A stretch of DNA of 64,000 nucleotides, from positions 94,813-158,812 of IMG/VR virus record IMGVR_UViG_3300033146_003955, one strand, 5' to 3'. Made by a program: the position numbers and the translations under genes. The notes below the pieces were generated by a model. It saw nothing but the letters and a program-made list of their open reading frames with translations, had not been told where the DNA came from and did not search any database. This stretch comes from a virus. Position 1 is the stretch's first letter, and each line of letters starts with the position of its first letter. Below, piece by piece: positions 25,657-34,302 of the stretch.

Positions 25657-28600
25657 TTATTTTCTCCATGCCAATTCTATTGTAAAGACAGCATCATGTA
25701 ATGCAGCTCCTTGATTAGTAACATATACACTAATATAATCACCTTCATTTAAATCATAATTTAAGGAATTATTTAATACTTTACCGTTTGAATCTGTATT
25801 TAAAGAGAAGGCTAAATTACCATTTACTTCTACCTGTATTTCTTTATTATTTATTGAATTAGAGGTTTCTACTGATACTCCTAATATACATGCATCATGC
25901 AACATTTTAATTCCTGATCTCCAATCCTTCATCCCTCCAGGTAAAGATAACGTTGTACCATCAGAATTATTATTTTTTGCGTATACTACCAACTTTGAAG
26001 GACTCAACCATTTATTCCTATTGCCATCATATATATAAAGTATATTATCTATAATTGATATCTGTCCTGCACCAAGATTAGTAGTTGGAGTAGCTGCTAA
26101 ACTAGTTAATTCTAATGGTGCGTCTGTTGAGGTCGAAGCATTTAATTTTACCGGTCCATCATCAACTGTAATTTCTTTTCCATTATCATATGCTTCATCT
26201 AATGTCGAGGAGGTTAAACTTACCTGATTTCTTAATTCTTGTAAAGCGTCTTGTACGTTATTAGATGTTATACCACCAATAAGAGATACACCGATCAATG
26301 CTGCTCCCGATATTCCGGAATCTGAGTTTAGCTCACTCTCAGTATAATATCTATCGTCGTGTATATGAACTAAATTAGCTTTTCCAGCTAGAAGACTATT
26401 TATTTCATTTTCTGTATAATATCTATCGTCATGTAAGTGAGTTGTAAGTGAATAATTACTTAAAAAAGTATCTATTTCACTTTCTGTATAATATAAATTA
26501 TCATGGTTGTGTACTAAAGTGGCATATCCTAAAAGAATAGTATCAACTTCTGTTTCTGTATAATATAGAGTATTCAGTTGTCCACCATTTAATTCTACTT
26601 TAGAATAATAATTTGATACTATTTCACTTTCTGTATAATATCTATCATCATGTGTATGGGAAGTTAAAGAATAGTTATCTAAGAGGGTATCAACTTCTGT
26701 TTCTGTATAATACCTATCATCGTGTGTATGGGAAGTTAAAGAATAATTACTTAATAAAGTATCAACTTCTGTTTCTGTATAATACCTATCATCATGTGTA
26801 TGAGATGTCAAAGAATAGTTATCTAAGAGGGTATCAACTTCTGTTTCTGTATAATACCTATCATCATGTATATGAGATGTTAAAGAATAATTACTTAATA
26901 AAGTATCAACTTCTGTTTCTGTATAATATCTGTCATCATGTATATGAGATGTAAGAGAGTAGTTATTTAGGAGAGTATCAACTTCTGTTTCTGTATAATA
27001 TCTGTCATCATGTATATGAGATGTAAGAGAGTAGTTATTTAGGAGAGTATCAACTTCTGTTTCTGTATAATATAAACTATCATGGTGATGTCTGCTGGAT
27101 GCATCATTACCATCAACTAAATCAGATTTTTCATATCTATTTATATGTCTATAATCTTCTGTGTCTAATCCTAATAATGAATTATGAAAAATTCCTCCAT
27201 TATTAAAATCCAACCAAACCCACTCTGTTCCATCCCATCTATAAAAACCTTCTTCTCTATATCCAGTAAATTGTTCATTGTTAACAAGCTCTTGTAATTG
27301 AATATCAGAATAAGTTGATTTTTCTAAAAACAATTCATCTATTTCACCATCTATTCTATGACTATAATATTTACCGATATCAAGTACATTAGGAATATTC
27401 CCTAAAGGACCATCAAAGACACCTTGTCCTATTACTATTGCATTCTTCCATAATTTTATTGTTGTTCCATCAAATGTTATTGCTACATGCGTCCATTCGT
27501 TTAATTTTATTCTTGAATATGATATTACTTTTATTAAAGGAGTTGTTTCGCTTTTTAACCACACTTCAACTCTACCATCTCTAATTAACAAAGCCCAAGC
27601 ATTAGCAGAAGAACCATTGCCCCAAGCATCAAATATAGACATAACCTGATCATATGAGTTAGGTTTAAGCCAACAACCAGCAGTAAATGCCCCACCAACA
27701 TTAAAATCAGGAGAGTTCGGAACTCTTACATATCCATCATTTAAATCACCTGACTGGCCGTTTCTGCCTGCTTGATAAGTTATTCCACCACCGTGGTAAC
27801 TAGTTGGGTGGCCTATCTCATCATTAATATTATTATCAAATTTCATAAAAAAAGCAGTATTACTATTTTGTACATATGCTCCACCATAGTTTGGTGGTTC
27901 AGGAATTCCATTTCTTTCCCTTACAATGTAGACATCTCCTTCGGTATTTCCAGTTAAAGGTAAATCTCTAAATTGATCATGTGAACCTTTAATTCCTTTA
28001 GACTCTAGACCAACAAGCATTGAATCAATCGTCGGCTTATCATAATAATTGTTTACAATTTCTGTTTCTGTGTAATAAAGAGTATTTAACTGTCCGCTAT
28101 CCAACTCAATTTTAGAATAATAATTAGTAGATATTTCACTTTCTGTAAAATATCTATCATCGTGAGTATGTAAAACAGTATTATTTCCACCTGTAAGTTC
28201 AGTGTATTCTAGAGCTGTTAAATGTAGATAATCTCCAATATTTAAATTATTTAATGAATTATGATCTGAAGTACCTATATTATTAGCAAGAAAAGTCCAG
28301 CCACTTCCGTCCCATCTATAAAAACCTTCTTCATTTATGCCTACAGTTGTTTTGACTATATATATAGTTCCTATGTTTTGCGTTATAGGAAGATTACTAT
28401 AAGTATCTACATATCCTTTAATTCCAAATGAAGCAGCTGCAATTATTAAATCAATTTCATTTTCTGTATAATATCTATCGTCATGTATATGAGATGTCAA
28501 AGAATAATTACTTAATAAAGTATCAACTTCTGTTTCTGTATAATACCTATCATCGTGTATGTGAGATGTAAGAGAGTAGTTATTTAGGAGAGTATCAACT

Positions 28601-29199
28601 TCTGTTTCTGTGTAATATAGAGTATTCAGTTGTCCATCATTTAATTCTACTTTAGAATAATAATTTGATACTATTTCACTTTCAGTAAAATATCTATCAT
28701 CATGAACATGAGTTGTAAGAGAGTAATTATTTAAGAGAGTATCAACTTCTGTTTCTGTATAATATCTGTCGTCATGTATATGAGGCGTTGCAGGAAATGT
28801 TGCAGGAGTATTTACTATATTAGTCCAATCAACTTGTGATTGTCCCGGGGATAAAAGTTCCGCTTTCCTGTAATACCAATCATCATGATGATGCCAATTA
28901 CATTGAGTACCCGACGTTAAAGAAAGAGCTTGCATGTCTGTAAGATTATTTACTTCAGCACCTTCTTCTATTGTATCTAATTTATCTCCGTCTACAGATA
29001 CATCTCGGCCATCTATTATCATTGTATGAGGATCTAATTGATGTTCATCATCACGCATAATAAATATTGGTATTTGCGCGTCTACTAATTGCCCAGTATG
29101 TTGTTCTCCACCTAATTCATGGGGTGAGGACATAATATCAACCGGTAAACGGTGATTGATTGGTGGGATGCCGTCAAGTTCGTTTATATTAAAAGGCAC
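25657..29199 (-). CDS. long tail fibre with many HDDRYYTE repeats and LamG-like domain
   Basis: This 1180-residue fibre has an N-terminus unlike its neighbours (MPFNINELDGIPPINHRLPV), then trimeric repeats of about 24 residues (HDDRYYTETEVDTLLNNYSL and variants) at about 135-250 and again at about 705-960. Between them is a LamG-like lectin domain (about 440-600; EWTHVAITFDGTTIKLWKN). The shared C-terminal module (about 1055-1180; LYIYDGNRNKWLS to IELAWRK) ends the protein. HxH pairs of the repeats may bind metal, as in T4 gp37. It starts at GTG with GAGGAG. A long fibre is likely; the receptor is unknown. Confidence 0.85.
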   Translation of the reverse strand: MPFNINELDGIPPINHRLPVDIMSSPHELGGEQHTGQLVDAQIPIFIMRDDEHQLDPHTMIIDGRDVSVDGDKLDTIEEGAEVNNLTDMQALSLTSGTQCNWHHHDDWYYRKAELLSPGQSQVDWTNIVNTPATFPATPHIHDDRYYTETEVDTLLNNYSLTTHVHDDRYFTESEIVSNYYSKVELNDGQLNTLYYTETEVDTLLNNYSLTSHIHDDRYYTETEVDTLLSNYSLTSHIHDDRYYTENEIDLIIAAASFGIKGYVDTYSNLPITQNIGTIYIVKTTVGINEEGFYRWDGSGWTFLANNIGTSDHNSLNNLNIGDYLHLTALEYTELTGGNNTVLHTHDDRYFTESEISTNYYSKIELDSGQLNTLYYTETEIVNNYYDKPTIDSMLVGLESKGIKGSHDQFRDLPLTGNTEGDVYIVRERNGIPEPPNYGGAYVQNSNTAFFMKFDNNINDEIGHPTSYHGGGITYQAGRNGQSGDLNDGYVRVPNSPDFNVGGAFTAGCWLKPNSYDQVMSIFDAWGNGSSANAWALLIRDGRVEVWLKSETTPLIKVISYSRIKLNEWTHVAITFDGTTIKLWKNAIVIGQGVFDGPLGNIPNVLDIGKYYSHRIDGEIDELFLEKSTYSDIQLQELVNNEQFTGYREEGFYRWDGTEWVWLDFNNGGIFHNSLLGLDTEDYRHINRYEKSDLVDGNDASSRHHHDSLYYTETEVDTLLNNYSLTSHIHDDRYYTETEVDTLLNNYSLTSHIHDDRYYTETEVDTLLSNYSLTSHIHDDRYYTETEVDTLLDNYSLTSHTHDDRYYTETEVDTLLSNYSLTSHTHDDRYYTETEVDTLLDNYSLTSHTHDDRYYTESEIVSNYYSKVELNGGQLNTLYYTETEVDTILLGYATLVHNHDNLYYTESEIDTFLSNYSLTTHLHDDRYYTENEINSLLAGKANLVHIHDDRYYTESELNSDSGISGAALIGVSLIGGITSNNVQDALQELRNQVSLTSSTLDEAYDNGKEITVDDGPVKLNASTSTDAPLELTSLAATPTTNLGAGQISIIDNILYIYDGNRNKWLSPSKLVVYAKNNNSDGTTLSLPGGMKDWRSGIKMLHDACILGVSVETSNSINNKEIQVEVNGNLAFSLNTDSNGKVLNNSLNYDLNEGDYISVYVTNQGAALHDAVFTIELAWRK
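26340..27075 (-). repeat. 72-bp coding repeats of the HDDRYYTE type
   Basis: Nearly identical copies of about 72 bp encode the 24-residue unit HDDRYYTETEVDTLLNNYSL plus TSHI. A second group lies at about 28440-28780. Neighbouring copies differ by few bases, indicating expansion or gene conversion; such DNA is prone to copy-number change. Confidence 0.9.
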
Positions 29200-29226
29200 G
29201 TATATTCTCCTCTACTATATTTACAA

Positions 29227-29233
29227 TTATCTT
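29227..29233 (-). promoter_or_regulatory. AAGATAA promoter-like element
   Basis: AAGATAATTGTAAATATAG lies 28 nt upstream of the GTG start of the long fibre gene, in a 48-bp gap. Spacing and sequence match the other AAGATAA elements. Confidence 0.45.
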
Positions 29234-29247
29234 TATAGCTGGGAAAG

Positions 29248-29493
29248 TTATTTATTGAATTTGAATAATGTATATAAAAGTTGTTTTCCTATATCTAATT
29301 CTTCTTTAGTAGGGGAATCGATAAATAATTCATCACCATCAAGTAAATTTTTCACAACACTGTTTATTCCTTGTTGAAATTTTATGACGCCATCAAAAAA
29401 ACGAATTTGTAATATAGCAGCGTGCATAACACCTATTACTTCTAACCTCTTGCTAGTACGATGGCGAAAATTACCTTGTATAATGTACATCAT
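29248..29493 (-). CDS. small protein with VKNLL motif, unknown
   Basis: The 81-residue product begins MMYIIQGNFRHRTSKR and carries VVKNLLDGDELF near 47-58, a version of the AKxLL motif found in many small proteins of this window. It overlaps the upstream stop (TGATG) with GAGGA upstream. Function unknown. Confidence 0.6.
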   Translation of the reverse strand: MMYIIQGNFRHRTSKRLEVIGVMHAAILQIRFFDGVIKFQQGINSVVKNLLDGDELFIDSPTKEELDIGKQLLYTLFKFNK

Positions 29494-29735
29494 ATAAATA
29501 TTCCTCTAAAAATACTCTCAAATGCATTTGGATAAGCTTTAGATAAAGGTGTAGTATAATTCATAACATCTAAATCTTTTAAATAATGTATTACACACTC
29601 AGGTTCTTTAACATGAACATCACTAGCAAACACACTCATATCATAGTAAAATTCGTCGTCATCCTTCTCAGCCACAAAGCGATAGAATTCAAATTGTTTA
29701 GCTATATGGTTATAGTGATAATACCATTCATCCAT
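29490..29735 (-). CDS. small acidic protein, unknown
   Basis: The 81-residue product is rich in Tyr and Asp (MDEWYYHYNHIAKQFEFYRF, DDDEFYYDM). It overlaps both neighbours by 1-4 nt in a tight string of short genes. No motif recognised. Confidence 0.6.
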   Translation of the reverse strand: MDEWYYHYNHIAKQFEFYRFVAEKDDDEFYYDMSVFASDVHVKEPECVIHYLKDLDVMNYTTPLSKAYPNAFESIFRGIFI

Positions 29736-29980
29736 TATTTTTCGCCCTTCTCCTTATGTATTACAAATAATTCATCTCTCTTCTTATTCAGCTTGGAGGC
29801 AACATAAGCTTTTCTATTTTTAGAAGCATTCTCCCTCTCCATCTTCATAAATTCCTTTCCCACCTTATCTAAATATTTATCCAACTCTTTATCATCTATG
29901 GAGTAGTGATCTGTCCAGGTTTTATCTGGCTGAGCGAAGTGATTTTGTTGTAATTTATGTATATCTTTTGGACTTGCCAT
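29735..29980 (-). CDS. small charged helical protein, unknown
   Basis: The 81-residue product is lysine/glutamate-rich and predicted helical (DKELDKYLDKVGKEFMKMER). AAGGAG lies upstream at normal spacing. It overlaps the next gene by 1 nt. Unknown function. Confidence 0.6.
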   Translation of the reverse strand: MASPKDIHKLQQNHFAQPDKTWTDHYSIDDKELDKYLDKVGKEFMKMERENASKNRKAYVASKLNKKRDELFVIHKEKGEK

Positions 29981-29990
29981 TATTTACTCC

Positions 29991-30212
29991 TTAAAATTTA
30001 AAATTCTCTGGTTCTTCAAATATGAAATATACCAAAGATCGTACTGCATCTACATCATCCTCTATTCCCTCAACATCATCATCAGAGAGGGTAAATTCAA
30101 AGTCTGCCGTTGGTGGAGAAGGTATTCTTATCCTAGCAGTCTTTCTATAATTTGCTATTCTATCTTTATGTTCTTGCGTTCTTCCATCATAGATTAAATC
30201 AATATAATTCAC
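29991..30212 (-). CDS. small acidic protein with uncertain start, unknown
   Basis: From the GTG at 30212 the product has 73 residues (begins MNYIDLIYDGRTQ; acidic C-terminus DDDVEGIEDDVDAV). There is no RBS. The GTG shares a base with the TAG of a 20-codon leader frame (TAGTG). The same reading frame also stays open about 28 codons upstream without an ATG, GTG or TTG, so the gene may depend on coupling, use an unusual start, or be 5'-damaged. Confidence 0.55.
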   Translation of the reverse strand: MNYIDLIYDGRTQEHKDRIANYRKTARIRIPSPPTADFEFTLSDDDVEGIEDDVDAVRSLVYFIFEEPENFKF

Positions 30213-30274
30213 TATTGTAGTCTGATTTGGTTCCTGTTCCCTTTGTTTTCTCTTGCCAACAGTAAAAGATTCAT
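30212..30274 (-). other. possible 20-residue leader peptide coupled to the next gene
   Basis: ATG at 30274 follows AAGAG and reads MNLLLLARENKGNRNQ to a TAG whose G is the first base of the next gene's GTG. The arrangement fits translational coupling. The peptide itself may be without function. Confidence 0.3.
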
Positions 30275-30290
30275 CACTCTTATAATATGT

Positions 30291-30316
30291 TATTACATAT
30301 GTTTATTACATATGTT
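30291..30316 (-). repeat. two tandem 13-bp copies with palindromic ACATATGT core
   Basis: TATTACATATGTT occurs twice in direct succession (30291-30303 and 30304-30316), each holding the palindrome ACATATGT. It lies in a 106-bp gap upstream of the gene starting at 30212 and could be an operator. Confidence 0.5.
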
Positions 30317-30326
30317 TGTTCCATAA

Positions 30327-30620
30327 TTAATCCACTATCTGTTCAGAGAGGCTGTATTTGAAAATGAAGTCAAAATATAATCTCTCTTTCGTTATTTTAT
30401 AATTTCTCTCTATAGGAACAAGTTCATCTTCCTTCCCTTTAATTATACCATATCTTATATGCTTGCTATAGTTTATCATCCTTTCGCCTTTAATAATCCA
30501 GCCCCATTGGTTGAAATAATTATAATCATCCCATTCGCCAGACTTCTCATATACTAAAATTTTAAGAGAATCTCCTTGCTTATCGTCATAGAGATACCAG
30601 GTACCAACTTCAAGTTTCAT
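30327..30620 (-). CDS. small protein of unknown function
   Basis: The 97-residue product has an SH3-like beta pattern at the N-terminus (KLEVGTWYLYDDKQGDSLKI, YNYFNQWGWIIKGERM) and a helical end. It overlaps the preceding gene by 1 nt. No catalytic motif. Confidence 0.6.
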   Translation of the reverse strand: MKLEVGTWYLYDDKQGDSLKILVYEKSGEWDDYNYFNQWGWIIKGERMINYSKHIRYGIIKGKEDELVPIERNYKITKERLYFDFIFKYSLSEQIVD

Positions 30621-30976
30621 TATTTACCAGCACCACGAATCCAATCATTCATAACTTTATTAAGAAATGCTGATCTGGAAGATACTTTACCTTGAGGTGC
30701 TATTTTAGAATACTTCCTCTGTATTGCTTTAATGTGTTCTTCCCCAACTTTTCTAAGTTGATTACCATCCATTTTAGCATATCTTTTTAAATCTTGTGGA
30801 AGAAGGAGAGCTCTTACCTGATCATAACCCTTATTAAATTCATTAGCAATTTTTTTACTAATTTCATCACCTGAATTATTTAAAGCTCTTAATTCTTTAA
30901 CGCGTGTTTTTAAATCTTTAATTTTATTATTTACTTTGTCTTCGTTTAACTGAAAATCAAACATATCTAATTTCAT
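30620..30976 (-). CDS. basic helical protein, unknown
   Basis: The 118-residue lysine/arginine-rich product is predicted helical (KIKDLKTRVKELRALNNSG, HIKAIQRKYSKIAPQGK) and ends in WIRGAGK. A helical RNA- or DNA-binding protein is possible from charge alone. It carries LLLPQDLKRYAKM in the middle. It is preceded by AAGGAG. Confidence 0.6.
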   Translation of the reverse strand: MKLDMFDFQLNEDKVNNKIKDLKTRVKELRALNNSGDEISKKIANEFNKGYDQVRALLLPQDLKRYAKMDGNQLRKVGEEHIKAIQRKYSKIAPQGKVSSRSAFLNKVMNDWIRGAGK

Positions 30977-30990
30977 ATTAATTCTCCTTG

Positions 30991-31143
30991 TTATTTAAAT
31001 ATTCTCATTACAATTCTATACTTATTATCATTTAACATCTTAGCAACTCCGGTGTTACCCATTTTTCTAGATTTATATGTATATGTAAAACCACCAATCC
31101 ATTTTATTTTATCACTAAATTCCATATATTTATCTTTATACAT
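30991..31143 (-). CDS. small basic protein, unknown
   Basis: The ATG at 31143 (MYKDKYMEFSDKIKWIGGF) overlaps the end of the upstream gene by 8 nt and has GAGA just before it, giving 50 residues. The longer frame to 31239 would lie deep inside the upstream gene. The product is basic with a Gly/Tyr-rich centre. Unknown. Confidence 0.5.
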   Translation of the reverse strand: MYKDKYMEFSDKIKWIGGFTYTYKSRKMGNTGVAKMLNDNKYRIVMRIFK

Positions 31144-31498
31144 TCTCAAATAAAAGATTGAAAAATTCAACTGGATTACGTTTATATTCTTTATAAAATT
31201 TCTCGTAAGCTTCTTCAAGAGAGGATTGAAAATATTCATCCCAGTCTAGCGGGTCTATATCACTAGGATGATGATATTGATTAGCAAGAATATCTGATGG
31301 TATTAAATTCTCTAATCCTTTAAGCTGGAAATTATAATCCCAATCATCTGAATCTGTTTCTATACATATACATTTAATTATAATAGGCCAAAGATATTGT
31401 TTTCCTTTTACATCTGTAGGGAATCTATCAGCAATATAATAGGTTTTCCCTTTTTCAAACTCTATTTTTTTACCATCTTTTTTAAATTTATAAATCAT
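31136..31498 (-). CDS. protein of unknown function downstream of an operator-like array
   Basis: The 120-residue product has a beta N-terminus (MIYKFKKDGKKIEFEKGKTY, YIADRFPTD) and an acidic helical C-terminus (LEEAYEKFYKEYK). Its 123-bp upstream gap holds four TTCA-N5-TGAA dyads and an AT-rich TATATAATAAATAG tract, so this gene and its followers may be under specific control. AGGAATAAAC precedes the ATG. Confidence 0.6.
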   Translation of the reverse strand: MIYKFKKDGKKIEFEKGKTYYIADRFPTDVKGKQYLWPIIIKCICIETDSDDWDYNFQLKGLENLIPSDILANQYHHPSDIDPLDWDEYFQSSLEEAYEKFYKEYKRNPVEFFNLLFENV

Positions 31499-31556
31499 GT
31501 TTATTCCTATAGTAGTATTATGTTTATATAAGATCTATTTATTATATATTTATCAG

Positions 31557-31629
31557 TTCATCTCGTGAACACTAGCGTTCATAGTATGAAGACACTCTTC
31601 ACTATATGAATATACGTTCATTTAGTGAA
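31557..31629. repeat. array of four TTCA-N5-TGAA dyads at about 20-bp spacing
   Basis: Dyads start at 31557, 31578, 31598 and 31617 (periods 21, 20, 19), each TTCA-N5-TGAA; the best form reads GTTCATTTAGTGAA. The spacing of two helical turns places all four on one face of the helix. The array lies upstream of the gene at 31498 and its last unit overlaps the stop of the fibre-family gene. It fits a dimeric regulator operator or origin-type iterons. Confidence 0.7.
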
Positions 31630-32119
31630 TATCAATTTCTATGCCTTCAACTGTACCATCAATACCTCTCGTTAAAGTTTGCGTTTCAGTTTCTATCAGT
31701 TCATCGTCATCATCATATATTTCGGATACGATTTCTACAACTGCGCCATTTATATTTCTTATTATACTTTCTTCGCGTAATATTCTCGTTTTAGCAGCAT
31801 CTTTAAAGTATGTAATTTTTGATGTTTTGCCAGCAATTTTCTCTGTATCAAATATTGAATCGTCTGCTACATTATGTGCATGGGCGTCAACTTGACGGTG
31901 TGTAAAGTCATTCAACTTCTTTATATATCTAATTAGCACCTTATAAGTTATATTTACACCATCTAATTTTATAGTTAATAGAGTCGATTCAAGATCTATA
32001 GAATTTATTATTTGTTTATCAGTAAACATTTCAATATCTAAGCTTTCTCCTGTTTCCAACTCAATTCCTAAATCATTTATAGTTATGGTGTTGGATGTTT
32101 CATTAACTAATTCAAGCAT
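31622..32119 (-). CDS. short fibre-family protein with DLG module
   Basis: From ATG 32119 (RBS GGGAG) the product has 165 residues; an earlier in-frame codon at 32164 lies inside the upstream gene. The DLG module covers 1-80 (ELVNETSNTITINDLGIELE). It is followed by FTHRQVDAHAHN and a coiled, charged tail (EIYDDDDELIETETQTLT). It lacks any tip domain, so it may be a fibre stub, an adaptor or a capping protein. Its stop lies within the dyad array. Confidence 0.6.
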   Translation of the reverse strand: MLELVNETSNTITINDLGIELETGESLDIEMFTDKQIINSIDLESTLLTIKLDGVNITYKVLIRYIKKLNDFTHRQVDAHAHNVADDSIFDTEKIAGKTSKITYFKDAAKTRILREESIIRNINGAVVEIVSEIYDDDDELIETETQTLTRGIDGTVEGIEIDIH

Positions 32120-32351
32120 TTTTTCTCCCAAATCGAAATTGCTTATTACTAAATATAGATTCAAATATCCATTCTTTAAAATATATTTCGTCTTCTACAC
32201 TTAATAATTTATAGCCAGCTTCTTTTAAAGAAGTAGCTCCTCTTTTTACGTTTAAAACAGAAATTTCAATTATTCCCTCATATATATGTAAATCTTTATC
32301 CATAATATATACACTCCAATAAAGATCATCCATATCACCCCAAATTATCAT
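32112..32351 (-). CDS. small protein between fibre-region genes, unknown
   Basis: The 79-residue product begins MIIWGDMDDLYWSVYIMDKD, is beta-rich at first and then helical, ending FRFGRKNA. It overlaps both neighbours (ATGA upstream, 8 nt downstream). Not recognised. Confidence 0.6.
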   Translation of the reverse strand: MIIWGDMDDLYWSVYIMDKDLHIYEGIIEISVLNVKRGATSLKEAGYKLLSVEDEIYFKEWIFESIFSNKQFRFGRKNA

Positions 32352-33430
32352 TTAGTATTCCACCTTTCCATCATTTTCCAAGCTGTTAACATATAATGAG
32401 CTTCTAAATCTCCTAGATCATTTATTTCAGTGTTGTAATGATTATCCTTTTTCAATTTATTAAAATCTTTAATTATTTGTTGTTTGTGATAGTGATAACC
32501 CTTCCCGTAAGTTTTAGTATGATATAGACCTATTTCACCATAGTCGTTTTTCTTTCTCTCAACTCGAGTATAGTAAGCATTTTTACCACCTTCAAAGTAG
32601 TTGTATGTTATTCTTACTCTACGTTTTGTAATTTCTATAAAGTCAACATAGTAATCTATATTTTTCATTTTCTCAACTAAAGTATCAAATAATTTTTGAA
32701 ATTCTTTTCTCTGGAATGAGAATCTAAATTCATCTAAATATACACCTATTTCTAATCCAGCATCTCGTATTGGTTTCTCTATACGTTCGCGAAAAAATTC
32801 GTCATTCGATTTAATTTCTATAATATTATTACTACTATAATTTTTTTTAAATATAGGATGTATTTTTAATAATGTTTTCATTATTAAATTTACACCTTTT
32901 AATTTTGGTCTTTTATTTATGTAAGGATCATTATAGCTTTTTATTCTTGCATCTTTAAAATAATCATATAAATTATCAGGGTCAACCTCAATTATAGGAG
33001 CAAGAAATTTAAAAACTTCATCAAATACATCATATGTAGTTTTATTTGTTGTATGGATGGGTTTAATATTCATAATATAATCTAATTCTTGTTTTTCACT
33101 TTTACCATTTCTATTATATATGAATGTAGGTTTATAATATAATTTATTCAATTCAGGTTTAAATTCTAAACGTAAGACTGTACCGCTCTTACCACTTAAC
33201 CGTATATCTATTGGCGTGTCATTTGTAAAGTATATGCTATATGAAGAGTTACCTGCATCCATATTATGAGCATCATTCATCAGATTTTGTTTTATTTTAA
33301 CATCAACAAGGTCGTATTTGTCTAATATTTGGATAAATATACGCATTATTTCTACAGTACTAAAATCACTTATAGCATCATTAAATTCTGCTTTATTTAT
33401 AGTATCTTTTTTAGCTTCATTTAAGTTCAT
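32348..33430 (-). CDS. protein of unknown function in fibre cluster
   Basis: From ATG 33430, which overlaps the fibre stop (TAATG) and has GGAG 6 nt upstream, the product has 360 residues. It is mixed alpha/beta and rich in Lys, Tyr and Asn, with an aromatic-basic segment (GLYHTKTYGKGYHYHKQQI near 315). No catalytic signature. An in-frame GTG at 33442 is less likely. Tight coupling to the fibre gene suggests an assembly or attachment role, which is inference. Confidence 0.55.
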   Translation of the reverse strand: MNLNEAKKDTINKAEFNDAISDFSTVEIMRIFIQILDKYDLVDVKIKQNLMNDAHNMDAGNSSYSIYFTNDTPIDIRLSGKSGTVLRLEFKPELNKLYYKPTFIYNRNGKSEKQELDYIMNIKPIHTTNKTTYDVFDEVFKFLAPIIEVDPDNLYDYFKDARIKSYNDPYINKRPKLKGVNLIMKTLLKIHPIFKKNYSSNNIIEIKSNDEFFRERIEKPIRDAGLEIGVYLDEFRFSFQRKEFQKLFDTLVEKMKNIDYYVDFIEITKRRVRITYNYFEGGKNAYYTRVERKKNDYGEIGLYHTKTYGKGYHYHKQQIIKDFNKLKKDNHYNTEINDLGDLEAHYMLTAWKMMERWNTK

Positions 33431-34269
33431 TAAGATCTCCACTTCACGAAAACGTTTATAACTATATCCTTAACTGGTGCACCAGAACCAGATGTGAATA
33501 TCTGTAATATATCTTCAACATTTAAATCTATATTGAGTTGATTGTTAGTATATATTCCACCAACTAATTGAAAAGAATAAACATTAGAGCTGTTTACTCT
33601 CACATTAAAGTTTTTAGACAAATTACCGCGATCAGCATATGCAGCAATTTTTACAATAGTAGCATTAATAGGCATAATATATCCAGCACCTGTAGATGTG
33701 ATATCGCCTATTTTCATATATCTTCCGTCTGACACATTCTCAGACCACAAATAGCCCGTTTCAGATATGCTTAATGTTTTACCCCTTACATTATCATAAA
33801 TATAAGCGTCACCATTAATTATAACAATATTACCAGCGACAGGAGGATTAATTATATTTGCCCAATCAACTTGCGCGCTACCGGGAGTTTGCAATTCTGT
33901 TTCAGTATAATACCTTCCGTCATGTATATGGAGAGAAGTATCACTTCCATCAGTTAATTCTTCCAACTCCACATTGGTTATATCAGTAATATCATCTTTA
34001 CCGGTAATATAGGAATAATCAACTTTATCCCATCTGGTTAGGGCGGTTAGGTAATCTATAAATTCAGTATAGGTGAGATTGTAAGTAGCATTAAGCCAAA
34101 TTTCACCACCTAAAGATAGTGTAGCCTCTATATCTGTAGATTCTAATAGATCTTCAGTTCTAAAATTAGGTATAAGGTCTAAATCTTCACCAGGAGTTAC
34201 CTCAACTCCTATATCTGATATTATGAGTATATTTGATGCATGTGTATTTTTAAAAACAAGAGTATCCAT
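33430..34269 (-). CDS. short modular tail fibre
   Basis: This 279-residue protein shows the family in its simplest form: DLG module (1-80; NILIISDIGVEVTPGEDLDL), one trimeric repeat (IHDGRYYTETEL near 115-126), a short linker (VDWANIINPPV), and the shared C-terminal module (about 155-279; AYIYDNVRGKTLS to VNVFVKWRS). AAGATAA lies 6 nt before the ATG, and no better RBS is present. It is probably a short fibre with the common tip. Confidence 0.75.
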   Translation of the reverse strand: MDTLVFKNTHASNILIISDIGVEVTPGEDLDLIPNFRTEDLLESTDIEATLSLGGEIWLNATYNLTYTEFIDYLTALTRWDKVDYSYITGKDDITDITNVELEELTDGSDTSLHIHDGRYYTETELQTPGSAQVDWANIINPPVAGNIVIINGDAYIYDNVRGKTLSISETGYLWSENVSDGRYMKIGDITSTGAGYIMPINATIVKIAAYADRGNLSKNFNVRVNSSNVYSFQLVGGIYTNNQLNIDLNVEDILQIFTSGSGAPVKDIVINVFVKWRS

Positions 34270-34302
34270 TAAAATTATCTTTAGAAGAAGGGGAAAATTA
34301 TA

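Noticed and set aside
26340-28780. Regular repeats of about 72 bp that look at first like a repeat array
   Set aside because: They are in frame, without unique spacers, and encode the HDDRYYTE fibre unit. Not a CRISPR array.
31143-31239. N-terminal extension of the 50-residue gene to 31239
   Set aside because: It lies inside the upstream gene; the ATG at 31143 has the usual short overlap and a GAGA upstream.
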